Assembly (NCBI RefSeq): GCF_963974515.1
Contig: NZ_CAXBDD010000002.1
Location: 62,001 to 126,000, forward strand
Length of the DNA: 64,000 nucleotides
Direction of reading: 5' to 3'
Origin: Sunxiuqinia sp963974515
Lineage (GTDB): Bacteria > Bacteroidota > Bacteroidia > Bacteroidales > Prolixibacteraceae
Made by a program: the position numbers and the translations under genes. Position 1 is the first letter of the stretch. Every line of letters starts with the position of its first letter. The notes under the pieces were generated by a model. The model did no database searches, was not told the DNA's origin, and saw only the letters and a list, made by a program, of their open reading frames with translations. Below, piece after piece: positions 43,262 to 51,485 of this stretch.

Positions 43262-43268
43262 GGCTTTT

Positions 43269-44603
43269 CTATTTGAAATGGAGGTGCTTCTTTAACCGAA
43301 ATGAGAAAAGCAAAGCAGCAAAAGCCAACCCGCTCAGGAAACCAATCCAAACGCCAATTGCGCCAAATCCAAGCACAATTCCGAAAAGGTAACTGATAGG
43401 TAGCCCTAAAACCATGTAGCTGATAAAAGCCATAAACATGGGGTGTTTCACATCAGACAATCCGCGGAGCGAAGCCAACAGAATTACTTGAATACCGTCA
43501 AAGATCTGAAAAAGCGCGGCCACAATCAGCAGGTTTGCTGCAATTAAAATAACCTCGGGGTCTTCGGTAAACAGAAACGGCAACTGGTGCCGCAGCAGTA
43601 CAAACAAAACACCCATCACCGACATAAACAAAACGACCAGATGGAACGAGGCGTAGATGCTTCGTCGCATTTTCAGCGGATCATCAAATCCGCGGCTATG
43701 ACTGACCAATATGGTGGTCCCGGCTCCCAACCCTAAGCTGATCATGTAGGTAAATGAAGCTAAGCCAATGGCTACCTGGTGCGCGGCCAATGCCTCCTTA
43801 CTAATCCAGCCCATCATGATGGCTCCGAAGCTGAACGTACTCACTTCAACAATGATTTGCAAGCCAATTGGGAAACCTACCGCAAACACTTCTTTCAGCA
43901 ATTTGAGCTGAATCCGCGCATGATAAGCAATGCGGAATTCGCGTTTGTACTGTTTGTTTTTCAATACAAAGGGAATCAACATTACTGGCATAATTATTCG
44001 GGAAATGAGCGTGGCAATTCCGGCACCATTGAGCCCCCACTCTGGAAATCCAAACTTTCCGTAAATCAGCAAATAATTCAGAATAATATTGACCAGATTG
44101 GACGTGAGGGTAATGTACATGGCAATTTTGGTGTTGCCCACACCTTCCAGAAACTGTTTGAATGAATAGAACAGCAGCATGGGAAATAGGGAGGTCACCA
44201 GCAACAAATAGTAAGGCACAGCTTGTTTTACGACTTCTTCCGGCTGCCCCATCCGGTTGAGAAAGAGGCTTATAAAAGCCATGATCACGCCGATCACCAA
44301 AGTTGCCACACCATGCACAAACAAGCCGTTTTTCAGGTATTCGCCTACTTGTTGTTCCTTCTTCTGACTGTAAACATGGCCAACCAACGGAGTCAAGCCC
44401 ATGGTAATTCCAATTCCCAACAACATGCCAATATGAAAAATATTGATGGAAAATGCTGCCGCAGCCAACTCAACGGTTCCCACATGCCCAACCATCATAT
44501 TATCAACCAAGCTAACCGTTACCTGGCCAATTTGTGATAAAATAACAGGAAAAGCCAGGTGCAGGCTTTTTTTATATAACGGGATATAATCTGAAAGTCT
44601 CAC
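43269..44603 (-). CDS. MATE-family multidrug/organic cation exporter
   Basis: A 444-residue polytopic transporter with twelve hydrophobic helices in two similar halves, of the NorM/DinF type. Recognisable parts are SQIGQVTVSLVDNMMVGHVG in the first helices, GVGNTKIAMYITLTSNLVNIILNYLLIYG, and the second-half equivalent VSTFSFGAIMMGWISK. Such proteins usually exchange cations or drugs for Na+ or H+. It ends 7 bp from the convergent GT39 gene. A TACTTTTG at 44680-44687 could be part of its promoter. Confidence 0.9.
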   Translation of the reverse strand: MRLSDYIPLYKKSLHLAFPVILSQIGQVTVSLVDNMMVGHVGTVELAAAAFSINIFHIGMLLGIGITMGLTPLVGHVYSQKKEQQVGEYLKNGLFVHGVATLVIGVIMAFISLFLNRMGQPEEVVKQAVPYYLLLVTSLFPMLLFYSFKQFLEGVGNTKIAMYITLTSNLVNIILNYLLIYGKFGFPEWGLNGAGIATLISRIIMPVMLIPFVLKNKQYKREFRIAYHARIQLKLLKEVFAVGFPIGLQIIVEVSTFSFGAIMMGWISKEALAAHQVAIGLASFTYMISLGLGAGTTILVSHSRGFDDPLKMRRSIYASFHLVVLFMSVMGVLFVLLRHQLPFLFTEDPEVILIAANLLIVAALFQIFDGIQVILLASLRGLSDVKHPMFMAFISYMVLGLPISYLFGIVLGFGAIGVWIGFLSGLAFAALLFSFRLKKHLHFK

Positions 44604-44791
44604 GAATTCAATGTCATTTTAAACAGACAAAAACCAAATCGAGCAAAAATGGTTCTTGCACCTTTGCATTAAAATTGCACAAAAGTAAACGAATGTTTTC
44701 TGTTTAAGGAAATGAAATGAATTATTTTGATCAAATCAGCAAAATCTGTTTTCCGATAGCAAATTATTCAATCGGAAGTAAAGACATTAGC

Positions 44792-47422
44792 TTATAACGA
44801 AAACCAGTAGCTAAACTTGATCATAAAGACATTGTCTGATTTCAAGCCAAAAAGATCGCCATAGCTCTTAGTGACCGAATAGTTACTGCTTCGTTCATAC
44901 AAGTAGCGTGAACTGTTCCACACCAAATACACAGTCGATCCCGGCCTGAATTCCCAGCGGGCAACCAGATTCGAGCGCAATTCCTGGTAGTTGAAATCAG
45001 GATTGGCAAACGCGTAACTTTCCGATTGCGCATCAGTCATGTTGTAGGAATTTTTTTCCAGGCTGATGTCTTGTGGGCTAAAGTAACGCTCATTGATGTT
45101 TTTACTGCTGCCCTCGTTTACCCGCCTGAAATTGCTGTACTGTCCAACCGAAGCATAGGGATTGGCATAATACTGGAGCGAAAACTCCGGGGTAATAAAA
45201 TATTCGAGCCTTAAGGTGGTCGAAATTGTTTTCCTGTCGAGCTGACCAACCAGGTAGCCAGTCCGGTTGTCGGAAAGGTTGAGCTTGCGAACATACTCGT
45301 GGTAGTCGGTCATCAATTCATAATCGGTTTGACTGTTAATGCTAATCCGATCGTTGATTTGCCATCGCACGAAAAAGGTATATACCGCCCGCTTGGAAAC
45401 CTCATCAACCGACCAAGTCAGATTTGGTCCGCCAGCCACGAGTATTTTTTTTGCATTATTGCTCTGCACAAAAATCCGGGCTTTCCAACTATCTTCTTTA
45501 TATAGCTTTGGGCCTCCGCGCAACTCACGCGTATCAAACTGACTGTAATCATATTCCAGGTAAGCATGCACGCGCCACAAATTCGTAAACCGCAAAAAGG
45601 CATGCAGATCAAGTTCTTTTTTAGTTGTCTCACCACCATAACTCCAGCTATTGTTCTGGGTCAGGTCGAAATAATAATCTCTTAAGATCCCCAATGGCTT
45701 GTTTACCTGGTATCGCAATTCAGTTTCTTGCTGCAGATAATCAGCTTGGTACATGTACCCCAAATCATTGAGGTCAACTCCTGGAGAACGCCAACTAAAG
45801 GTCCCGATCGCACGGAACTTTCCGCTACGCTTGCCCCCTTTTAACTCGCCGCCATGGCCAGTTAATTCGGTTTTATCAGGGTCAAAAGTCAGGTGGTCAG
45901 CATCCGGACGTTGAAAATAATGTTGCGAAGCCTGCTGCAACCTGCTGATTGCTTCATTGCTTCCGCCTACACGGCTGAAAAAGCTTTTCGCGTCGAAAAA
46001 GTACTTCCGCTTTTTCCAGTTGTGCTGCAAGTCAAAACCACCAACCAATGCCGAGCTGGGTACAAATTCCAGGTGCTCGTCCTTAATGGAACGAAGCGAA
46101 GAGGTTAGAATTCCGCCAAGAACCGTGTTTCCTTCGTTAAAATCCTGCTTGACACGGCCAACAAAGTAGCTCGAAAAAGGCTCAACAGTCAGCTTTTCGG
46201 TCGCGTCGTCCGAATAGATAGTCGCTTCTTCGCGCGCTGTCAAACTCTGCACCACACCAAGGGAAAGACCTTTTTTATTTTTTCCTGTAACCTTCAAGGC
46301 ACTAATGATGGAAGTGTTGTCGGGTATAGCCATCGTCTGCTTATCCTGCAACCCCGGCGAATAAACGGGAGCGCGACCAATCCGCCGCGAATAAAACAGC
46401 AAATCCCGTCCGGTGCTGAAATCCAACACATTGTTTCCTTCCAGAAAAAATGGCCTTTTTTCATTGTAGAAAACCTCATACGACGATAAACTCAAAACCG
46501 ATGGATCAGCCTCGACCTGCCCAAAATCCGGATTAATGGTATAATCCAGCGTGAAATCCGAACTCAAACCAACTTTTCCGTCCAGGCCAAAATCAAGCTT
46601 AGTCTTGTTTTCTAAATCCGTATTGGGGGAATAGCGCGTGCTTGCGTAAGGCAAAAACTCTTTTTTTCGCTTGGAATTGATGTCTTTAATTCCGCGAAGT
46701 TCACCAAATAAATAGACCATAGCCGGGGCGTCAACCGGAATCAGTTTCCACTGCGCTTCTTCCATATTCCGATCAATCCAACGCCATACATGCATCCCCC
46801 ACACTTGCTCCTCGGCATCAGCAAACCGAAGCTGGCTGAAAGGCACGCGCATTTCAATCGTCCACATCGAATCTTTCAACGCTGATTTGCCATCCCACAC
46901 TGCATCCCAATTATGGTCCCACTCATAAGCGCCCAAGTGCATGAGGTCAACCTTTTGTCCAGCTGCAGAGACATTAAATTCAAATGCAGTCTGCCTATCC
47001 GCGTACGAGTCAATCGCAATTCCCGCAATATCACCATTCATTTCATCGCGTCGGCTTAAAATTGGCCGAATCTTCTCCGGTTCATTATCATAACAGCGCA
47101 TCGCGATGTAAAGATTATTCCGGTCGTATAAAATACATACTTCCGTTTCCTGCGAGGGAGCTTGAGCTTGCAGTGGTTGCTGTTGAACAAATCCTCCTCC
47201 CCAATGCCCGTTACTCCAGCAAGACTCATCGAGTTCACCATCAACTTTCACTTTTTCAGTCGTAAACGAAGCGTAGTAAACTTTCTTATAACTGGCGACC
47301 TGATTGACAAGCGAATCGGAAGATAAGGAATAACTACCAGACTGCTGTGCTTGAATCGATTTGACCCAGCAAAGACCAGCCAGAACTGAAAAAACCAGAA
47401 GGCGTGATTTTTGGTAGAACAT
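44792..47422 (-). CDS. DUF5916 outer-membrane protein with CBM9-like head
   Basis: An 876-residue protein. After a signal peptide (to about residue 26) comes a beta-sandwich of the CBM9-like type (KVDGELDESCWSNG, then CILYDRNNLYIAMRCYDNEPEKI), about residues 50-235. The rest is a long series of amphipathic beta strands ending in FMIKFSYWFSL, the typical C-terminus of an outer-membrane beta-barrel. This combined architecture is DUF5916. A role in binding or import of a carbohydrate-like or peptide ligand is inferred from the CBM9-like part; the substrate is unknown. No SusC-type receptor is nearby. Confidence 0.83.
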   Translation of the reverse strand: MFYQKSRLLVFSVLAGLCWVKSIQAQQSGSYSLSSDSLVNQVASYKKVYYASFTTEKVKVDGELDESCWSNGHWGGGFVQQQPLQAQAPSQETEVCILYDRNNLYIAMRCYDNEPEKIRPILSRRDEMNGDIAGIAIDSYADRQTAFEFNVSAAGQKVDLMHLGAYEWDHNWDAVWDGKSALKDSMWTIEMRVPFSQLRFADAEEQVWGMHVWRWIDRNMEEAQWKLIPVDAPAMVYLFGELRGIKDINSKRKKEFLPYASTRYSPNTDLENKTKLDFGLDGKVGLSSDFTLDYTINPDFGQVEADPSVLSLSSYEVFYNEKRPFFLEGNNVLDFSTGRDLLFYSRRIGRAPVYSPGLQDKQTMAIPDNTSIISALKVTGKNKKGLSLGVVQSLTAREEATIYSDDATEKLTVEPFSSYFVGRVKQDFNEGNTVLGGILTSSLRSIKDEHLEFVPSSALVGGFDLQHNWKKRKYFFDAKSFFSRVGGSNEAISRLQQASQHYFQRPDADHLTFDPDKTELTGHGGELKGGKRSGKFRAIGTFSWRSPGVDLNDLGYMYQADYLQQETELRYQVNKPLGILRDYYFDLTQNNSWSYGGETTKKELDLHAFLRFTNLWRVHAYLEYDYSQFDTRELRGGPKLYKEDSWKARIFVQSNNAKKILVAGGPNLTWSVDEVSKRAVYTFFVRWQINDRISINSQTDYELMTDYHEYVRKLNLSDNRTGYLVGQLDRKTISTTLRLEYFITPEFSLQYYANPYASVGQYSNFRRVNEGSSKNINERYFSPQDISLEKNSYNMTDAQSESYAFANPDFNYQELRSNLVARWEFRPGSTVYLVWNSSRYLYERSSNYSVTKSYGDLFGLKSDNVFMIKFSYWFSL

Positions 47423-47620
47423 AATTTTTTTCTAAAGACTATCAAAAATACATAATTTATTATTCAAGTAGGTTTTTTAACATCGATTTTTTTTGAAAAA
47501 TGATAGAATTAATGAGGATATTGAGAAACTTTTTAAGGTGAATGTGGTTTTTAAGTTAGACTTAGAGACTATAGCCAGACTATTTAATAAGACAAATATT
47601 TGAAGTATTAAAAGTTAATT

Positions 47621-49135
47621 ATGAGGAAGATCAACAAGATCCTGGTTGCTAACCGGGGTGAAATTGCTGTCCGTATCATGCGTACTTGCCGTGAAATGGG
47701 CATAGCAACTGTTGCTGTTTTTTCCGATGCCGACCGGACATCCATGCATGTACGCTATGCTGACGAAGCATATCATGTAGGCCCGGCCCCGTCGAAAGAC
47801 AGTTATTTGAAAGCCGATAAAATTATTGAAGTCGCTTTACAATCAAAAGCCGATGCCATTCACCCGGGCTACGGCTTTTTATCTGAAAATGCCAAGTTTG
47901 CGAAACTTTGCACCGACAATGGCATTATTTTCATCGGGCCAACTCCCGAAGTGATTGAAAAAATGGGTGATAAAATTCAGGCCCGCAAAGCCATGATTGC
48001 CGCAGGTGTTCCGGTGGTACCCGGAACAACCGAGGCCATTCAGTCGGAAGATGAAGCCATTAAAACCATCCAAACCATTGGGTTGCCGGTGATGATTAAA
48101 GCATCGGCCGGAGGTGGTGGTAAAGGCATGCGCCTGGTCGAAAAAGCTGAGGACATTGTTTCTTCAGTCAGGGCGGCCCGTTCCGAAGCGCTTGCCTCGT
48201 TTAGTGACGATGCCGTTTACATTGAAAAATATGTCATATCGCCACACCACATTGAATTTCAGGTGTTGGGAGATGAACATGGCAATGTGGTTCATTTGTT
48301 TGAGCGTGAGTGTTCTATCCAGCGCAGGCATCAGAAGATGGTTGAAGAAACGCCATCGGTCTTGATGACCCCTGAGTTACGCGAACAAATGGGAAAACAT
48401 GCCGTAGACGCCGCCAAAGCGGTGAACTACGTTGGAGCCGGAACAATTGAATTTTTAGTGGACAATGACAGGAATTATTATTTCTTGGAGATGAACACCC
48501 GCTTGCAGGTTGAACATCCCATTACTGAGCGGGTCACTGGTATTGATTTGGTGAAAAAACAAATTCAGGTTGCGGAAGGACAGAAGCTAAACCTGGAGCA
48601 AGCTAGGCTCGAACAAAAAGGGCATGCCATCGAATGCCGCATTTACGCGGAAGACTCAGACAACAACTTCATGCCGAGTCCGGGAAAAATTCACACCATC
48701 ACGCAACCCCTGGGATTAGGCGTACGAACTGATGGTTATGTGTATGAAGGCTATGAAATCCCAATTCACTACGATCCGCTGATCTCCAAATTGATTGTTT
48801 GGGCTGAAACACGTGGCGAGGCTATTCAACGGATGCGAAGAGCCCTCTACGAGTACAAAATCACGGGAATCAGGACCTCACTCAAGTTTTTGGAGCGAAT
48901 CATGGATTCAGCCGACTTTGTCAGTGGAAATTATGACACCAATTTCATCGAAAAAAATAGAAGTACTTTATTGGCCGATGATTCCAGCGCAGACGAAAGT
49001 CAAGACATGGTAATCATTGCCGCATACTTCGATTTTATCAACCGGAAAAACAAAGTCATTCCAACCAAAGAGCTCAATCCGGCAAAGAATCGGTGGAAGA
49101 AATACACTTACCAAAAGAATTTTGACCGTTTATAA
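47621..49135 (+). CDS. accC: Biotin carboxylase subunit of acyl-CoA carboxylase
   Basis: A 504-residue ATP-dependent enzyme that carboxylates biotin on the carrier protein. All key segments are visible: NKILVANRGEIAVR, HPGYGFLSENAKFA, the glycine-rich ATP-grasp loop KASAGGGGKGMR, HIEFQVLGDEHGN, ECSIQRRHQKMVEE and FLEMNTRLQVEHPITE. It heads a three-gene operon with the biotin carrier (11 bp) and carboxyltransferase (11 bp) genes. Together these look like a propionyl-CoA/acetyl-CoA-type carboxylase. The extra C-terminal 50 residues after the core are common in this group. Confidence 0.93.
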   Translation: MRKINKILVANRGEIAVRIMRTCREMGIATVAVFSDADRTSMHVRYADEAYHVGPAPSKDSYLKADKIIEVALQSKADAIHPGYGFLSENAKFAKLCTDNGIIFIGPTPEVIEKMGDKIQARKAMIAAGVPVVPGTTEAIQSEDEAIKTIQTIGLPVMIKASAGGGGKGMRLVEKAEDIVSSVRAARSEALASFSDDAVYIEKYVISPHHIEFQVLGDEHGNVVHLFERECSIQRRHQKMVEETPSVLMTPELREQMGKHAVDAAKAVNYVGAGTIEFLVDNDRNYYFLEMNTRLQVEHPITERVTGIDLVKKQIQVAEGQKLNLEQARLEQKGHAIECRIYAEDSDNNFMPSPGKIHTITQPLGLGVRTDGYVYEGYEIPIHYDPLISKLIVWAETRGEAIQRMRRALYEYKITGIRTSLKFLERIMDSADFVSGNYDTNFIEKNRSTLLADDSSADESQDMVIIAAYFDFINRKNKVIPTKELNPAKNRWKKYTYQKNFDRL

Positions 49136-49146
49136 AACAGAAAAAT

Positions 49147-49656
49147 ATGCCTATTGAAATAAAATTAGGTGACCGCATTGCGTCCGTTAAAATTTTAAAC
49201 CAAAATGAAAATCTCATCGAAATTATGGTCGATGATAAGGTTTACAATGTTGACCTGATGCATAATGACGAGGGAACCTTTTCCATCATAGAGAGCAACC
49301 GCTCACATAATATTTCCCTGGTACCATCACCAAAACCAAAATCGTATACGGCGCACACCTTGTATAATACCTACGACCTGGAAATCATTGATGCCGAAGC
49401 ACGATACATTCGTAACCGCGGCGCCGGAGCGATTGCGCAAAGTGAGAAACAGATTACCGCGCCCATGCCAGGTAAAATTGTAAAAGTATTGGTAAAAGAA
49501 GGTGAATCAGTGACCCAGGGACAAACCGCAATCATTATTGCAGCTATGAAAATGGAAAGTGAGTACAAAGTAGCGCTCGATGGCATTGTGAAAGCGGTTC
49601 ACGTTGCCGATGGTGACACGGTAGAATCAAACCAGGTATTGATTGAAATTGATTAA
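49147..49656 (+). CDS. Biotin carboxyl carrier protein of acyl-CoA carboxylase
   Basis: A 169-residue protein with a lipoyl/biotinyl domain in its second half: APMPGKIVKVLVKEGESV then the biotinylation motif AAMKMESEY with Lys135. The first 95 residues form a separate N-terminal domain (DKVYNVDLMHNDEGTFS) that probably docks with the other subunits. It is translated between the biotin carboxylase and the carboxyltransferase subunits, 11 bp from each. Confidence 0.92.
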   Translation: MPIEIKLGDRIASVKILNQNENLIEIMVDDKVYNVDLMHNDEGTFSIIESNRSHNISLVPSPKPKSYTAHTLYNTYDLEIIDAEARYIRNRGAGAIAQSEKQITAPMPGKIVKVLVKEGESVTQGQTAIIIAAMKMESEYKVALDGIVKAVHVADGDTVESNQVLIEID

Positions 49657-49667
49657 TTGAAAAAACT

Positions 49668-51203
49668 ATGGACTTAAAAGGCAAATTCGAAAAATTAGAA
49701 CAACTCAATAAGGAAGCTGAAATTGGCGGGGGCCAGGAGCGAATTGAAAAACAACATGCTGCCGGAAAAAAAACCGCCCGTGAACGCATTGAAGACCTGC
49801 TTGATCCGGGAACATTTAACGAGATCGATAAGTTTGTGCTGCATCGGGCAACCGATTTCGGCATTGACAAAAAGAAATTTCGAGGTGATGGGGTCGTTAC
49901 TGGCTATGGAAAAATTCACGATCGCCTGGTGTATATTTTTGCCCAGGACTTCACCGTTTTTGGAGGAACGATGAGCCGGTCGAATGCTGATAAAATTGTT
50001 AAGATCCAGAAAATGGCCATTGAAAACGGAGCTCCGCTTATTGGCCTTAATGACTCTGGTGGCGCCCGAATTCAGGAGGGCGTGCAAAGCTTGGCCGGTT
50101 ATGCCGACATTTTCTACAATAACGTTCTTTCGTCAGGGGTAATTCCGCAAATCAGTACAATTCTGGGACCATGCGCCGGAGGGGCGGTCTATTCTCCTGC
50201 CCTGACCGATTTTATTTTCATGGTCAACGAAACCAGTCACATGTTTGTTACCGGTCCCGATGTCATCCGAACTGTAACCCACGAGAATGTGACCAAAGAA
50301 GATTTGGGTGGAGCAGTTACACACACTTCGAAAAGTGGCGTGGCTCATTTTTCGGGTGACAACGAAGAACAAACCATCATGATGGTGCGCGAATTGGTGA
50401 GTTTCATTCCTTCAAACAACATGGAAGAACCCCCGCTTCAAACGACCACCGATCCGATTGACCGTAAAATTGATGCCCTGCACGATGTTGTCCCAGCAGA
50501 TCCCAACAAGGCTTACGACATGAAAGATATCATTCTGAAAATAGTTGACGATGAACACTTTCTGGAAGTGCAACCCAACTACGCTGCCAATATCGTTATC
50601 GGTTTTGCACGCTTTGGGGGTAAATCAGTTGGCATTGTAGCCAACCAACCAGCTGTTTTGGCAGGTGTGCTCGACATCAACTCATCGGCTAAGGCTGCAC
50701 GTTTTGTACGTTTCTGCGATGCCTTCAACATTCCGCTGGTCACTTTGGTTGATGTTCCGGGATTTTTGCCTGGTACTCAACAGGAGTTTGGCGGCATTAT
50801 CAAACACGGCGCCAAATTGCTTTATGCTTTTGCTGAGGCAACGGTGCCAAAAATAACGCTCATCACCCGGAAAGCTTACGGTGGCGCTTACGATGTCATG
50901 TCGAGCAAGCACATTGGCGGCGATATTAACTATGCCTTCCCGACGGCAGAAATTGCCGTTATGGGGCCTGAAGGCGCAATAAACATTCTGAACCGCGATA
51001 TTACCGATGAGGCCGAAAAAGCTAAAGCTGTCGAAGAATACCGTGATGCTTTTGCCAACCCCTATCGGGCCGCCTCGCTGGGGTATATCGATGAGATTAT
51101 ATATCCGGAAGATACACGCATCAAAATTATTAATGCGCTGGAAATGACCCACAACAAGCGCAAGTCCAATCTTCCACGCAAACATGGAAATATCCCATTA
51201 TAA
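49668..51203 (+). CDS. Acyl-CoA carboxylase carboxyltransferase subunit (PccB/MmdA type)
   Basis: A 511-residue protein that transfers the carboxyl group from carboxybiotin to an acyl-CoA, or the reverse in decarboxylating enzymes. Both crotonase-like halves are intact: ALIGLNDSGGARIQEG-type loop (LIGLNDSGGARIQEG), GPCAGGAVYSPALTDF, and VDVPGFLPGTQQEFGGI, ITRKAYGGAYDVMSSK, AVMGPEGAINIL. The full-length two-half form is that of propionyl-CoA carboxylase and methylmalonyl-CoA decarboxylase rather than E. coli AccA/AccD. Third gene of the operon; a terminator follows at 51217. Confidence 0.93.
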   Translation: MDLKGKFEKLEQLNKEAEIGGGQERIEKQHAAGKKTARERIEDLLDPGTFNEIDKFVLHRATDFGIDKKKFRGDGVVTGYGKIHDRLVYIFAQDFTVFGGTMSRSNADKIVKIQKMAIENGAPLIGLNDSGGARIQEGVQSLAGYADIFYNNVLSSGVIPQISTILGPCAGGAVYSPALTDFIFMVNETSHMFVTGPDVIRTVTHENVTKEDLGGAVTHTSKSGVAHFSGDNEEQTIMMVRELVSFIPSNNMEEPPLQTTTDPIDRKIDALHDVVPADPNKAYDMKDIILKIVDDEHFLEVQPNYAANIVIGFARFGGKSVGIVANQPAVLAGVLDINSSAKAARFVRFCDAFNIPLVTLVDVPGFLPGTQQEFGGIIKHGAKLLYAFAEATVPKITLITRKAYGGAYDVMSSKHIGGDINYAFPTAEIAVMGPEGAINILNRDITDEAEKAKAVEEYRDAFANPYRAASLGYIDEIIYPEDTRIKIINALEMTHNKRKSNLPRKHGNIPL

Positions 51204-51216
51204 TTTATTTAGAAAT

Positions 51217-51260
51217 GACTACCCGGAATTTTCGCCTCGATTTTCGGGTGGTCTTCTTCT
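51217..51260 (+). terminator. Terminator after the acyl-CoA carboxylase operon
   Basis: Stem GACTACCCG/CGGGTGGTC (one G-T wobble) with a 19-nt loop, followed by TTCTTCTAATTT on the + strand, 14 bp past the carboxyltransferase stop. Confidence 0.6.
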
Positions 51261-51485
51261 AATTTCAACCAATACTCGCTTCACTACTTGCAATGTCAAC
51301 AAAAGCTGGTCGACAAAATTTCAGATAAACCCTTCAACACAGCTACAATTCTGAAACTGAGAGTCAAATTCTTTTCGGGAATGGCGTGTTCACTTTCATC
51401 CATACATATAACTAAACAAATCCAACGAACGAACGTTGTTTAATGTATTTCAGACCGAATAGTCTTAATCACTAAATTACGATAA

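Noticed and set aside
44604..44791. Additional gene between the MATE and DUF5916 genes
   Set aside because: The 188 bp are AT-rich with stops in all frames and only a possible -7 box.
51422..51437. Inverted repeat CAACG/CGTTG before the E1 gene
   Set aside because: Stem of only five bases, no T run; could be chance.
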